64,000 nucleotides of DNA from assembly GCF_016587375.1 (NCBI RefSeq), contig NZ_BNJG01000001.1, positions 1,550,001-1,614,000 of the forward strand, read 5' to 3'. Every line of letters starts with the position of its first letter. Positions within the stretch are counted from its first letter, which is position 1. The notes below the pieces were generated by a model that saw nothing but the letters and a program-made list of their open reading frames with translations, searched no databases and had not been told where the DNA came from. This DNA is from Ktedonobacter robiniae. Lineage in GTDB: Bacteria; Chloroflexota; Ktedonobacteria; Ktedonobacterales; Ktedonobacteraceae. Shown piece by piece: positions 34,986 through 44,398 of the stretch. The position numbers and the translations under genes were made by a program.

Positions 34986-35942
34986 ATGTTTCTCCAAGCA
35001 TGTAGACGCACCTATAACAGAGTTACTGGTCAGCCTCGCTGGCGAGCGTGCGCCATAAAAGATACGATTCAAGCTCCCAGGCACCAGGCCTCCCTGTCCA
35101 GTATGTTAACACACAGGCTCCCTCGTGTCGCTCTTGGCCTGCTCTTAAGCGCGGGTATTAGTACCCTCGCCTATCGCAGGCGCTCCCTTGATCGCAGTGG
35201 AGTCGCTGGCGCGGTCATCACCGGCACCTCCACTTTTGGGCTAGGAGGAAACTCCTGGGGACTCTCGCTGATCTTCTTTTTTGTCTCGTCCAGCCTCTTT
35301 TCACACTTTCGCGCACAAGAGAAGGCCGCTACCGCCGCTGACAAGTTTAGCAAGGGCACACAACGCGATTTCGCCCAGGTCATGGCCAACGGTGGAGTCG
35401 CTTCGCTCCTGGCAGGCGCACACGCCTTTAGCAGCAATACCCAGGCAAGCCAGGCCTTGCACGCCGGCTATATAGGCGCGCTCGCCACGGCCAACGCCGA
35501 TACCTGGGCCACGGAGCTAGGCGTTCTCAGCCCTCACGCTCCACGCCTGATTACGAATGGCCGTGTCACAACGCCAGGTACCTCAGGTGGGATTACGCCC
35601 CTGGGAACCACGGCCTCGGCGGCGGGAGCACTCTCTCTGGGACTTTTTAGCTGGCTCATGCAGTCGAGAGATCGCTTTGCGCGCCGCCTACCTCTTATCG
35701 CCCTGCTCAGCGGCCTGACTGGTAGCCTCTTTGATAGCCTGCTGGGCGCAACTGTCCAGGCCATGTACTATTGCCCACAATGTGCCAAAGAGACCGAGCG
35801 CCGGGTCCATAATTGTGGGACACCGACCCTCTTTCTGCGCGGATCTCGTCATATCAATAACGATACAGTCAACTTCCTGGCTACATTGTGTGGGTCTATT
35901 GTAGCAATCTTTTTAGCAAGAGGCACGTCCCGCACACATTGA
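34986..35942 (+). CDS. DUF92 family integral membrane protein, 318 aa
   Basis: Several membrane helices; the signature of DUF92 is clear in SLDRSGVAGAVITGTSTFG, ATANADTWATELGVLS and PGTSGGITPLGTTASAAG. Eukaryotic VTE6/phytyl-phosphate kinase and dolichol-kinase-like proteins share this fold, so a polyprenyl-phosphate kinase role is a possible inference, unproved for bacteria. AGAGGT precedes the ATG at 34986. A Cys pair (CPQC) and later Cys near residue 270 hint at a small metal site. It is in tandem with the next gene (15-bp gap). Confidence 0.82.
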   Translation: MFLQACRRTYNRVTGQPRWRACAIKDTIQAPRHQASLSSMLTHRLPRVALGLLLSAGISTLAYRRRSLDRSGVAGAVITGTSTFGLGGNSWGLSLIFFFVSSSLFSHFRAQEKAATAADKFSKGTQRDFAQVMANGGVASLLAGAHAFSSNTQASQALHAGYIGALATANADTWATELGVLSPHAPRLITNGRVTTPGTSGGITPLGTTASAAGALSLGLFSWLMQSRDRFARRLPLIALLSGLTGSLFDSLLGATVQAMYYCPQCAKETERRVHNCGTPTLFLRGSRHINNDTVNFLATLCGSIVAIFLARGTSRTH

Positions 35943-35957
35943 AGAGATGGAGATAAC

Positions 35958-36458
35958 GTGAAAAAAGTAGGGAAGATGCTTCCAGGCTTGCTCGCTCGCG
36001 ATTGGAAACCCGGGCGGGCCGCCTTCGCAGGCCTTATAGCAACCCTCATTTATAGTATCGCCATGGAGAGCGATAAATTTCTTATCGGGAACCGTTTCAG
36101 CGATGTACGCTTTCTAGAAGGGATGCTCGCTGGCGAGAAGCGAAGCAAACGCATCACCGCTCTGGCCTGGCTGCTACACCTCCTGAATGGTGTGGCTCTG
36201 GCAGAACTTTATGCCGCGGTCGTCAAACGCTTCTTGCCAGGACCAGCCTGGCTACGGGGCACAATTTTTGGCGAGGCCTTCGTCTTCGCCATCTGGTGGA
36301 TTACCCCCCTGGCTGATAAGTACCATCCCTTAATTCGCAATGGCGAGATGCCCCACCTCTTCCGCTGGCGCTCATTCTGGCAAAATATGCTTCGCCACGC
36401 CTCCTATGGCCTGGCTCTAGGGTTTCTCTATCCCAACAGTGATAAAAGAGGTAAATAA
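35958..36458 (+). CDS. Multi-pass membrane protein of unknown function, 166 aa
   Basis: A GTG start at 35958 follows GGAG by 6 nt. Three to four hydrophobic segments (for example AFAGLIATLIYSIAM and FGEAFVFAIWWITPLA) are present. It starts 15 bp after the DUF92 gene, so the two are an operon. No family or motif is recognised. Confidence 0.6.
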   Translation: MKKVGKMLPGLLARDWKPGRAAFAGLIATLIYSIAMESDKFLIGNRFSDVRFLEGMLAGEKRSKRITALAWLLHLLNGVALAELYAAVVKRFLPGPAWLRGTIFGEAFVFAIWWITPLADKYHPLIRNGEMPHLFRWRSFWQNMLRHASYGLALGFLYPNSDKRGK

Positions 36459-36503
36459 GAGTGTGATGGTAGGCTGGCTCTGCCAGCCTACCATCACACT
36501 CTT
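36457..36503. terminator. 22-bp perfect hairpin at a convergent junction
   Basis: Arms 36457-36478 and 36482-36503 are exact complements around TCT. The left arm includes the last A of the upstream TAA. The loop-side sequence GGCTGGC-TCT-GCCAGCC is shared with the hairpin at 58079-58139. Confidence 0.7.
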
Positions 36504-36526
36504 CACGCTGTATAAAAGAGGCTGAT

Positions 36527-36895
36527 CTAGACGATGTGCCGCACCCACTCACCTACAAAGGGCAAGCGATAATCGGGCTTGACCCACGCCATGATCATTA
36601 GCCAGATCCAGAGTAGTGCCCAGGCCCACCACAACATATCAATAAACAGGCCCAGGCCAAAATTCGTGATCAAGCGCAGCAGAGGAATCAGGTTCAACAT
36701 GGCTCGTAACATTCCGACCCCGTAAATCACCAGGGAGAGTGCCCCAAAAGTAATGAGTGATTGTAGGGCGTGCCAACGAACCCGGCGGTTCTTCTCAAGA
36801 AAGAAAAAGAATAGGCCTGAAACCCAGAAGAGTGCGTACGCCAGTACACGCTCAACTCGCTCATTCAAGCCTAAAGAGGTTGCTCGATGCATCAT
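36527..36895 (-). CDS. DUF4870-like membrane protein, 122 aa
   Basis: From the ATG at 36895 (AGGAG 7 nt upstream) the product has the DUF4870 pattern: an N-terminal helix with LAYALFWVSGLFFFFLEK, then RVRWHALQSLI and two more helices ending in MAWVKPDYRLPFVGEW. The family is widespread and its function is unknown. It is convergent with the upstream operon and alone. Confidence 0.7.
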   Translation of the reverse strand: MMHRATSLGLNERVERVLAYALFWVSGLFFFFLEKNRRVRWHALQSLITFGALSLVIYGVGMLRAMLNLIPLLRLITNFGLGLFIDMLWWAWALLWIWLMIMAWVKPDYRLPFVGEWVRHIV

Positions 36896-37196
36896 TACCC
36901 TGCTCCTCATTTTCCTAGCTGTATAGCCTTATGCATACATGCTTCATCAAGTCTTTTGCTTGTCTTATATACGCATTGCTCAATAGATGTGTTGCAAGTA
37001 CCTGTACCAAACCGGTAATAGAGACGAGACTTTTGGGGTAAGTATACGTCTATTATCAATAGGAGGCGCTGCACCCAGACAATCACCCAAACATATATTT
37101 TTGTGGCGCAAAAAATACATTGTTTTGAACATAATTATACTTTGTGTAGTAACTGCTTACATGGGGAGTTTCCAGGACATTCCCCCAAGATCTTAT

Positions 37197-37268
37197 TCCG
37201 AAACCCAACGTCACTTTCGTGCCTAGCGCTTCCCCCATTCGGGGACAAGGGCGCTCAGGGTTTTCGGA
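37197..37268. repeat. Structured repeat element, copy 2 (upstream of the mprF-like gene)
   Basis: The ends TCCGAAACCC and GGGTTTTCGGA pair with one bulge. Inside are AGCGC/GCGCT around a CCCCC-ATT-CGGGG minihairpin. It lies in a 491-bp gap (36896-37386) that has no other feature I can support. The same 5' flank (AAGATCTTATTCCGAAAC) is shared with copy 3. It ends 118 bp before the start I chose for the next gene. Longer readings of that gene begin inside this element and are unlikely. Confidence 0.7.
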
Positions 37269-37386
37269 GAAGCTATTCAAAATGTCCTCTCCGCAGGGAA
37301 GGGTGAATTTCAGTCAAAGAAAGGAGCGCGGCCTTCCTTCCTCAACAGGTGACACGGAGTATGGTGCCGCTTTCTGTAATAGCTCT

Positions 37387-39156
37387 ATGCAAAAAGAGAG
37401 TGTTTCGCTTCGCATCCCAGCCAACCGACCATTAAAACATATTGTGTGCTATGCCCTGGCAGTAATTACCTGCCTGATTGGGCTTTCAGATATGCTCTCA
37501 GCGTTTCTGCCCAGGTTTGATTGGGTCTTACAGTTTGGTCAGTGGCCAGCGATGCTGCCCCATACGCAACTACGCGCGCAGGTACTCACCGTTGTAGTGG
37601 GCTTTTTCCTCATTATGCTCTCGTATGGCCTGGCTCGGGGGAAACGTCACGCCTGGCTGATCAGCATTTTTCTGCTCCTCCTCTCTGCATTCTTTCTGCA
37701 TGTGCTTCGCGGTGGCTCGATCCTGGCTACCGTTAGTGCAATGGTTCTGGCCATCTTGATAGCCTGTTCAGTTCACTTCTTCCAGGCACGCAGCGATCCA
37801 CCTTCGGTTCTACGTGGTTACGCCGCTCTGGTCCTAAGCCTGGGCATCGTCTTCTTCTACGCCATCGGTGGCTTTCTGGCCCTCTTTGACGATCTAGAAC
37901 CAATCTCGCGGCGCATCGGCTTTACAGGCCTGATTTTCCGCATTTTTACCCGCGCACACCTGCATGTTCCGATGTCATCGCCAGCCTTTCTCTTCGCGCC
38001 CATTCTGCGCACGCTTTGCATCTGTGCCGTGCTCTATGGTATGATCCAGATCTTCCGCCCCGTGGCCGCCGCCTTCCTGCCTGAACATACTGAGCGCCGC
38101 AAGGCCCGGGAGCTAGCCCATCTCTATGGCAAAAACTCCATCGCCTACTTCACACTCACCGAAGAGAAGCTCTACTTCTTCTCCTCCTCAGGGAGAGCAG
38201 TCATTAGCTATGTCCTGGAGGGCAGTACAGCAGTGGTAGCAGGCGACCCCATTGGACCAGAGACGGAACTCCCCATTATCATGCGTGAGTTTGTAGAGTT
38301 CTGCAATAAGCAGGACTGGACCGTGGTCTTCTGGCAGATCCGTGATGAGTTAAAACAACTCTATCAGACCCTAGGCCTGCACCTGATTAAAATTGGTGAA
38401 GATGCAGTCATCAACCCCCAGACCTTTACCTTGAAAGGTGGGGCGATGGCCAATGTACGCTCAAGCGCCAAACGCGCTGAGAAAGACAACGTTCATATCG
38501 ACTTCTACAAAGGTCATGTGACCGACCTGGAACAGCTTGCACAGATGGAGGGCATCTCACAGCGCTGGCTCGATGAAAAAGGTGGCACAGAGATGGGCTT
38601 TAGCATGGGACACTTCGATCCCGCGGGTGATGAAGAGCTAATCTATGCCGTTGCCGTCGATGACCATAACAAGGTCCACGCCTTCGTCTCTTTCGTGCCC
38701 ATCTATGGTCGCAATGGTTGGGGGCTTGACCTGATGCGCCGCGCCGAACAGCCCGCCCCTGGTACCATGGAACTATTGCTTGCACGCTCAATTGAATTCA
38801 TCAAAAATACGGGTGCGACCATGATGAGCCTGGGCCTGGCGCCGCTCAGTGACGTTAACGCAGATGATGATACCTTCCTGGGGAGCAGCATCGATTTTCT
38901 GAGTAATCGCTTTGGCGATCCCACCAAGAACCAGTCACTCTTCAACTTCAAAAAGAAGTTTCATCCCGCCTGGGAGAGCCGCTTCCTGGTCTACTCAGAT
39001 GCCTTGAGCCTGCCTAAGATTGGCTGGGCACTCTATCGCGCCCACCAGGATGTCTCTATGCTCAGCGTTATACGCCATAGCCTCAAGCAGCGGCGTATGC
39101 AACGCCGCCTCAAGCGCCTGGAAATGCTCAAGGCGACCCAAACAAGCGCAGTCTAG
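37387..39156 (+). CDS. MprF-like phosphatidylglycerol aminoacyltransferase (DUF2156), 589 aa
   Basis: About six N-terminal membrane helices precede a soluble C-terminal DUF2156 domain (about residues 260-560: GSTAVVAGDPIGPETELP, SSAKRAEKDNVHIDFYKG, GRNGWGLDLMRRAEQ). Such proteins transfer Lys or Ala from aminoacyl-tRNA to phosphatidylglycerol and flip the product, lowering the net negative charge of the membrane. The domain here is shorter than MprF's full flippase-synthase, so the flippase half may be reduced. The ATG at 37387 is chosen because the upstream frame runs through a repeat element. The amino acid used cannot be told. Confidence 0.8.
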   Translation: MQKESVSLRIPANRPLKHIVCYALAVITCLIGLSDMLSAFLPRFDWVLQFGQWPAMLPHTQLRAQVLTVVVGFFLIMLSYGLARGKRHAWLISIFLLLLSAFFLHVLRGGSILATVSAMVLAILIACSVHFFQARSDPPSVLRGYAALVLSLGIVFFYAIGGFLALFDDLEPISRRIGFTGLIFRIFTRAHLHVPMSSPAFLFAPILRTLCICAVLYGMIQIFRPVAAAFLPEHTERRKARELAHLYGKNSIAYFTLTEEKLYFFSSSGRAVISYVLEGSTAVVAGDPIGPETELPIIMREFVEFCNKQDWTVVFWQIRDELKQLYQTLGLHLIKIGEDAVINPQTFTLKGGAMANVRSSAKRAEKDNVHIDFYKGHVTDLEQLAQMEGISQRWLDEKGGTEMGFSMGHFDPAGDEELIYAVAVDDHNKVHAFVSFVPIYGRNGWGLDLMRRAEQPAPGTMELLLARSIEFIKNTGATMMSLGLAPLSDVNADDDTFLGSSIDFLSNRFGDPTKNQSLFNFKKKFHPAWESRFLVYSDALSLPKIGWALYRAHQDVSMLSVIRHSLKQRRMQRRLKRLEMLKATQTSAV

Positions 39157-39175
39157 GTACTTACAATGATAAGCC

Positions 39176-39243
39176 TCTCAGAGATAGAGGGGGTGGTAGC
39201 AGACTGCGCAGCCAGTCTGCTACCACCCCCTCTATCTCTGAGA
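39176..39243. repeat. 31-bp perfect hairpin after the mprF-like gene
   Basis: Arms 39176-39206 and 39213-39243 are exact complements around a 6-nt loop. It starts 19 bp after the stop and a new promoter (39259-39287) follows immediately, which fits a terminator separating two units. There is no T tract. Confidence 0.75.
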
Positions 39244-39258
39244 CAACTTCTGCCTCAG

Positions 39259-39287
39259 TTGTCGCACTGGCGAAATTGCCGTATAAT
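39259..39287 (+). promoter_or_regulatory. Promoter of the 39334 gene and holA
   Basis: TTGTCG (39259-39264), a 17-nt spacer and TATAAT (39282-39287), directly downstream of the 31-bp hairpin and 46 bp before the next start. Confidence 0.6.
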
Positions 39288-39333
39288 GAAACATAGTTTA
39301 TCGACTCTAACCATCCTTCAGGAGGCTGCTATA

Positions 39334-39681
39334 ATGGCTTTGCATATCAACCCACTTGATGGTATTTTCATTGGTGATTTCTTTGGTTTTCTCATCTCGC
39401 TGCCAATTGCGCTCTTTCTCGCGTTCTGGTTTAGCGCGATTAAGCATCGTGTCTTCGCGATTCTCGGGGCACTCCTGGGATCTTTCATTGGCTTCGTAGC
39501 GATTTATGCCTGGATTGGTACCCTAGTTTCTGATCCCCCTGTGCTCTCCTCGAATCCCGGTGCGGCCTTCTTCGCCTCGGCGCTCTTCTGCTCCATCCTC
39601 GGCCTGGCTGGCGGTGTTTTGGTCGATGTTCTGGTGGCAAGCAGAAGCAACCGCGATTATCGTCGTCCCGCTCACGAATAG
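39334..39681 (+). CDS. Small membrane protein, 115 aa
   Basis: From the ATG at 39334 (AGGAGG 8 nt upstream) the protein has three hydrophobic segments (FFGFLISLPIALFLAFWF, ILGALLGSFIGFVAIYAWIG and ASALFCSILGLAGGVLVDVL). The longer frame from 39166 would run through the hairpin and is rejected. holA starts 25 bp downstream. It is unrecognised. Confidence 0.65.
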   Translation: MALHINPLDGIFIGDFFGFLISLPIALFLAFWFSAIKHRVFAILGALLGSFIGFVAIYAWIGTLVSDPPVLSSNPGAAFFASALFCSILGLAGGVLVDVLVASRSNRDYRRPAHE

Positions 39682-39706
39682 CCTTTCGACTTTAGGCTGC
39701 ACAAGT

Positions 39707-40744
39707 ATGTTCTACCTCCTGCATGGCGATGATGAGTTCACCAGTCGCGAACTTCTCAAAAAGCTGCGTCAACAAAGCGATTTCGGCTTCAACCAGGATA
39801 CCTATGACGGTACGACGGCGGATCTGAAAACGATTATGATGGCCAGTGGAACACAGCCTTTTCTCTCTGAGCAGCGCCTGGTGGTTATTGATGGACTCCC
39901 CAAGAAGAAACGCGGAGAGTCCTCAACCACCTCTGCTGCTCCGCAGGAGGAGGCCGCTAAAGGTGCCAGGGGAAAGCGTGGCAAGAAAGGCGCGAAGGGT
40001 GGCGCCCTCACACGTGCCGCCTATGAGAAGGCCCTGGCAGAACACGTTGGTCAGATGCCAGAGAGCACTGTGCTCATTCTCATCGTTGAAGAGGCCCTGG
40101 ACAAGGCAAATCCCCTGGTCAAGGCCGCCGAGCAGCATGGGAAAGCCACGCTGAGCACACAGCCCCAGGGCGCACAGCTCGAACGCTGGATCGTCGCGCG
40201 TGCGCGCACCCTGGATGTCAAGATCGCACCCGAGGCTACGGCTTTACTCGCCAACTTTATCGGCAATCAGTTGCGCTTACTGGCCAATGAGCTGCAAAAG
40301 CTGGCCACATATGTGGGTCCAGGTGGCACGATTACCGTACAGGAGGTACGTACTCTCTCGGCCCAGGTGCAGGAAGCACGCATCTTCGATCTCACCGATG
40401 CCCTGGCCCAGAAGAATCGCAAACAGGCCCTCAATATTCTCCATGACCTTCTGGCCGATGGGGAAGCCCCTCTCAAGCTGATAGGTCTTATCACCTCCCA
40501 GGTACGTACCCTGCTCCTGGTCAAGGAACTGGCCCAGAAGGGGATGCGCGGCGGGCAGGTCGCCTCTACCCTGGGTATCGCACCCTTTGTGGCGGAGAAA
40601 GCCTTGCGCCAGGTGCATAATTTTAGTACGGCCCAGCTCGAACATACCTATCGCCAGCTCCTGGATACTGACGCGGCACTCAAGCGTAGCCGCCTGGAAC
40701 CAGAGATGGCGCTCGACCTGCTGGTCGTTAACTTCGGCACTTAG
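39707..40744 (+). CDS. holA: DNA polymerase III subunit delta
   Basis: Clamp-loader wrench subunit, 345 aa from the Met at 39707 (MFYLLHGDDEFTSRELL, the family N-terminus). The longer frame overlaps the previous gene. The Walker-type nucleotide site is degenerate, as is normal for delta. QLRLLANELQKLATY and DLTDALAQKNRKQALNIL are delta signatures. A Lys/Ala/Gly-rich insert (KKKRGESSTTSAAPQEEAA and on, about residues 64-105) is unusual and probably disordered. midA starts 5 bp later. Confidence 0.92.
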   Translation: MFYLLHGDDEFTSRELLKKLRQQSDFGFNQDTYDGTTADLKTIMMASGTQPFLSEQRLVVIDGLPKKKRGESSTTSAAPQEEAAKGARGKRGKKGAKGGALTRAAYEKALAEHVGQMPESTVLILIVEEALDKANPLVKAAEQHGKATLSTQPQGAQLERWIVARARTLDVKIAPEATALLANFIGNQLRLLANELQKLATYVGPGGTITVQEVRTLSAQVQEARIFDLTDALAQKNRKQALNILHDLLADGEAPLKLIGLITSQVRTLLLVKELAQKGMRGGQVASTLGIAPFVAEKALRQVHNFSTAQLEHTYRQLLDTDAALKRSRLEPEMALDLLVVNFGT

Positions 40745-40749
40745 AGCAC

Positions 40750-41865
40750 ATGCACACAACCACACCACTTCAAGCACATATTCTCGACACCATACGCCAG
40801 CATGGCCCCATTCCCTTCGCTGAGTATATGCGAATGGCCCTCTATGAACCAGGACAGGGCTACTATGTCAGCGGCAAGACACGCGTGGGCTGGGAGGGCG
40901 ATTTCTTCACCAGTAGTGATGTCTCCGAAATCTTTGCCCACTGTACAGGACGGCAACTGCTCCAGATGTGGGAGATGCTCAAGCAACCTGCGCACTTTCT
41001 CGTGTTAGAACAAGGGGCCAATCGGGGCCTCTTAGGAGAGGGCATCCGCGCCTGGGCGAGCCAGGAGCACCCCGCCTTTCACCAGGCTTTGCACTACGTG
41101 AGCAGCGACATCGGCGCGGGCGAAGATGCCCTCTCAGCCGCTTCTGAACAGGCGCCTACTGTCCTGCTCTCCAATGAGTTGGTGGATGCCTTTCCCGTCC
41201 ATCTCGTTGAGAAGCGTGGCAGTGAGCTGTATGAGGTCTATGTAGGCGAACAGAACGGAAGATTGAGCGAGTTGCTCCAGGCACCCAGTAGTGAGGAGGT
41301 CGCGAGCTACCTGGATGACTATAAGATTCCCTGGCGCACCTATCCCGATGGCTGGCGCGCCGAAATCAACCTGGATGCTCGCCATTGGATGAGGCGCTCG
41401 GCCCAGCTCCTGCTCGGCTCAAATCCCAAACGCAAGCGACGTGGCTTTCTCCTCGCTATTGATTATGGTGACCTGGCACGCCAGCTCTATATCCCTGAGC
41501 GCTTTACTGGGACGCTGGCTTGCTACTACCAGCACCAGCTCACTGAACGCCCCTTACTGCGCCCCGGAGAGCAGGATATTACCGCGCACGTCAACTTTAG
41601 CACGCTCATTGAAGAGGGAAGGCGCCAGGGACTGCGCCTCCACAAATTCACGACGCAGCGCGCCTGGCTTACAGACATGGGCATCTATGAGGAACTGGAA
41701 CGTATCCGCCAGCGCGATTTTGCCGCGCTTGATGATATGCAGAATCGGGCCAGCGACCAGGGCCAGGTACAACTGCTCCAATGGTACAATGTGCGCCAAC
41801 GCGTCTCCGCGCTGACCAGTCCGAGCGGCCTGGGAGGCTTCAAAGTCTTAATCCTCAAACGCTAA
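40750..41865 (+). CDS. MidA/NDUFAF7-type class I SAM-dependent methyltransferase, 371 aa
   Basis: The N-terminal signature IPFAEYMRMALYEPGQGYYVS and GDFFTSSDVSEIFAH are diagnostic. The SAM site lies in LVLEQGANRGLLGEGIRAW, followed by LSNELVDAFPVHLVE. Mitochondrial MidA methylates an Arg of complex I subunit NDUFS2, so a bacterial substrate in NADH dehydrogenase is a guess. It is translated with holA. Confidence 0.88.
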   Translation: MHTTTPLQAHILDTIRQHGPIPFAEYMRMALYEPGQGYYVSGKTRVGWEGDFFTSSDVSEIFAHCTGRQLLQMWEMLKQPAHFLVLEQGANRGLLGEGIRAWASQEHPAFHQALHYVSSDIGAGEDALSAASEQAPTVLLSNELVDAFPVHLVEKRGSELYEVYVGEQNGRLSELLQAPSSEEVASYLDDYKIPWRTYPDGWRAEINLDARHWMRRSAQLLLGSNPKRKRRGFLLAIDYGDLARQLYIPERFTGTLACYYQHQLTERPLLRPGEQDITAHVNFSTLIEEGRRQGLRLHKFTTQRAWLTDMGIYEELERIRQRDFAALDDMQNRASDQGQVQLLQWYNVRQRVSALTSPSGLGGFKVLILKR

Positions 41866-41869
41866 ATAG

Positions 41870-41929
41870 TTTGTTTACGAAAGAGCAGGCTGGGGTGTAT
41901 GTACCCCAGCCTGCTCTTTCGTAAACAAA
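41870..41929. terminator. 27-bp perfect hairpin at a convergent junction
   Basis: Arms 41870-41896 and 41903-41929 are exact complements around GTATGT. The outer part is A/T-rich (TTTGTTTACG), giving a T-rich exit on both strands. Confidence 0.8.
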
Positions 41930-41934
41930 GGTTA

Positions 41935-42555
41935 CTAGCGCTTACGGGGATAGGTATAGTTGTCGTAGCTATGGCTATTGCCAGGGCCCGCGCCTGTTTG
42001 CGGAAAACCCACGAGCAGATTATCCCAGATGGTACCACTACTGGTACTGGTAGTCGGAGTCGCGTTGCTCGTACTCGCGCTCAGAAGGCTCACCTGGCTG
42101 CTCTGACTGGTATTGAACTGCGCGAGTTGCTGGCTATTCAACTGTAATTGCCCACAGGCCACGCTCGGTCCAGAGGCGTCTCCCTGGCGCACATCAATCC
42201 ACAAGCCCTGTTGTAAGTTGGCATTGAGATCATTGTGCCCAACCGTTACCAGGGCGTTTCCTCCCTGGTCTGAAGCCACCGTGCCAATTGTTGCGACTGA
42301 GCTGCCTCCACAACGCTCCTTATCCAGAGTGACCGCGTACTTGAAGTTGTTTTTCAAGCCCTGCAATGCCACCTGCAAGTCACTTCCACCTCCGCTCTGT
42401 TTGGGGATAAGTTGAGCAGTTCCCGAAGCATTGGAGCCATCCACAGACTTCAACGGCGCATTACCGGCATTTGCTATATACTCTGGATGAAAGAGAAACA
42501 CGAGGAACACAATCAAAGCCACGACGAGAAATAGCTGTATCCCCCGACTAAGCAT
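41935..42555 (-). CDS. Secreted or membrane-anchored unknown protein, 206 aa
   Basis: AAGGAGG lies 6 nt before the ATG at 42555. An N-terminal hydrophobic helix (IQLFLVVALIVFLVFLF) precedes an extracytoplasmic domain with Ser/Gln/Thr-rich sequence (YAVTLDKERCGGSSVATIG, VACGQLQLNSQQLAQFN). Two Cys may form a disulphide. The C-terminus is Ser/Thr-rich. No family is recognised. Confidence 0.6.
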   Translation of the reverse strand: MLSRGIQLFLVVALIVFLVFLFHPEYIANAGNAPLKSVDGSNASGTAQLIPKQSGGGSDLQVALQGLKNNFKYAVTLDKERCGGSSVATIGTVASDQGGNALVTVGHNDLNANLQQGLWIDVRQGDASGPSVACGQLQLNSQQLAQFNTSQSSQVSLLSASTSNATPTTSTSSGTIWDNLLVGFPQTGAGPGNSHSYDNYTYPRKR

Positions 42556-42849
42556 GCACGCCTCCTTAACACTACACAACAACACTACACATAATCTACA
42601 GCTCTGCTATTTCTACATGTAGTATAGATCATCAAAGCACAAATCAGCAAGTTACGTGTTTTTAGTCCTGCTACAGCACTCGCTTGCTCGCATGGTTTCT
42701 AACCCAGTGATACTATTCAGCCTAACTTTGAGGAGCGTCTTTTTAAGTAGGGATGGTAGGCACAAGCAGGGATCTACTTCTCGCCTCCACAAAGCGTGTC
42801 TCTCTTAGAAGCGTTATAACATCCCTGGCATAGAGAGGAGCATATCAGG

Positions 42850-43305
42850 ATGAGCGAGAGAGAGATCGAGATTGTGCGTGATTTTATGTCGGCGCTTGAC
42901 AATAATGAGCAGGACATCTATGAGGGCTACCTATCCGATAACTTTGTTTTCTCGGGCTGGACCCCCAGGCCACTAGACCGACATGGATTTTTAGAGGTTG
43001 TACACGCGCTTGAGGAGGGTTTTCCCGGTCTCACCTATAATTTGCACAATGTGTTGGAGGAGGGTGAAAACAGAGTCAGCGCGACCTGGCAGGTTACTGG
43101 TTATCAAAGTAATTCATTTATTATTCCAGTGTTGGGGACGCCACCCATCCCACAAACCGCCCAGAGCATCTCCATGCCCTCGGAGAATGTCAACTACATT
43201 CTGGGTGATGAGAAGATACAGCGTATCGAGGTCGAGCAGATTTATGGTGGCGGCATCAAAGGCTTGATCGCGCAATTGGGGATCGATATTCCCATCATAC
43301 AGTGA
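42850..43305 (+). CDS. SnoaL-like (NTF2-fold) protein, 151 aa
   Basis: The sequence follows the SnoaL pattern: an N-terminal helix pair (REIEIVRDFMSALDNNEQDI), then FVFSGWTPRPLDRHGFLEVV and an alternating sheet ending WQVTGYQSNSF. The family includes polyketide cyclases and many uncharacterised small-molecule enzymes. TAGAGAGGAG lies upstream. The conserved acidic residues are too few to assign an activity. It sits alone between divergent and convergent neighbours. Confidence 0.78.
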   Translation: MSEREIEIVRDFMSALDNNEQDIYEGYLSDNFVFSGWTPRPLDRHGFLEVVHALEEGFPGLTYNLHNVLEEGENRVSATWQVTGYQSNSFIIPVLGTPPIPQTAQSISMPSENVNYILGDEKIQRIEVEQIYGGGIKGLIAQLGIDIPIIQ

Positions 43306-43312
43306 AAAATGG

Positions 43313-43381
43313 CAAGAGATAAAAAAGTGATGCGTCCTGGTCGCCTATTGCGACCAGGACGCATCACTTTTTTATCTCTTG
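43313..43381. terminator. 32-bp perfect hairpin at a convergent junction
   Basis: Arms 43313-43344 and 43350-43381 are exact complements around CTATT, the longest stem in the window. AAAAAA and TTTTTT runs lie inside the stem near its base, so transcripts of either strand end in a U-rich half-stem. Confidence 0.85.
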
Positions 43382-43391
43382 TCAAATTGGC

Positions 43392-44129
43392 TTATTTGGA
43401 ACCTTCCAGGGCGGGAGTATTGCCAAAGACGCGGGGCAGCCCAGGTGTGGGAGCAGCCCAGTGCACGCCATTCACAATTACGCGCTGCACATCTTTATTA
43501 TGGTAGGTTGGCAACGTTTCGTGGCCAGGGCGGAAATAGAAGATCTTGCCGCGACCTCGTGTATAGCAGGCGCCACTACGGAAGACCTCTCCACCAGTAA
43601 ACCAGCTAATAAAGACTAGCGTCTCGGGGGCGGGAATGTCGAAGTGCTCGCCGTACATCTCCTCCTCTTCGATCTCAAAGTAGTCGCCCAGGCCCTCAGT
43701 AATGGGGTGTCCTGGCGCGACCACCCAGAGGCGCTCACGATCACCGCTCTCGCGCCACTTGAGGTCGCAGGTTGTGCCCATCAACTTACGGAAGATCTTG
43801 GAGAAGTGTCCCGAATGCAGCACGATCAGACCCATACCGTCCAGTACGCGCTTGTACACGCGCTCGACGATATCATCACTGACATCGCCATGTGCCATGT
43901 GCCCCCACCAGGTCAGCACATCCGTTGAATCCAGCACTTCCTGAGTCAGGCCATGCTCTGGCTCATCAAGAGTCGCAGTGCGCACCTCCAGGCCTGCCTC
44001 GCTGAGGAAACCAGCGATAGTTTTATGAATACCTTCCGGATAGTGCTTCTGAACCTCTTCGCTGTGGCGTTCGTGGCGAAACTCGTTCCACACTGTTACA
44101 CGTAGTTTCGTGGATGAACTTGCAGTCAT
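43392..44129 (-). CDS. ThuA-family protein, 245 aa
   Basis: The class-I glutamine-amidotransferase-like fold of ThuA is shown by [33 protein letters not shown] and [14 protein letters not shown], with conserved HPITEGL. ThuA proteins act in trehalose and other carbohydrate use in rhizobia, though the reaction is unresolved. GAAAGAGGGTGC precedes the start. A second carbohydrate gene is not adjacent. Confidence 0.85.
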   Translation of the reverse strand: MTASSSTKLRVTVWNEFRHERHSEEVQKHYPEGIHKTIAGFLSEAGLEVRTATLDEPEHGLTQEVLDSTDVLTWWGHMAHGDVSDDIVERVYKRVLDGMGLIVLHSGHFSKIFRKLMGTTCDLKWRESGDRERLWVVAPGHPITEGLGDYFEIEEEEMYGEHFDIPAPETLVFISWFTGGEVFRSGACYTRGRGKIFYFRPGHETLPTYHNKDVQRVIVNGVHWAAPTPGLPRVFGNTPALEGSK

Positions 44130-44398
44130 CGCACCCTCTTTCTAGCTTCTCTACATGAACTTATTTTCACTACAGCCCTCTCCAACTCCTGTAGGCAAGG
44201 GCCAGTTCACCTTCATTGTAACACTTGCGCTCAGCAATCAACCAGATATCTCTCAGTACTTCCAGGGTTTTACTGTTTTCCTCTGTCACCTGCCTCGGCT
44301 CGCAAGCTCGCCAGGGGTGAAGGGATGTGATGGCTGACTTGCAATGGTATGACAATAATATAGAAACATACAAATATATTTTGCATGAGGAGATTTGC

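Noticed and set aside
37219..37386. N-terminal extension of the mprF-like gene
   Set aside because: The extension is translated from a repeat element and lacks a ribosome binding site.
39166..39333. N-terminal extension of the 39334 membrane protein
   Set aside because: It runs through the 31-bp hairpin and the promoter; AGGAGG supports the internal ATG at 39334.
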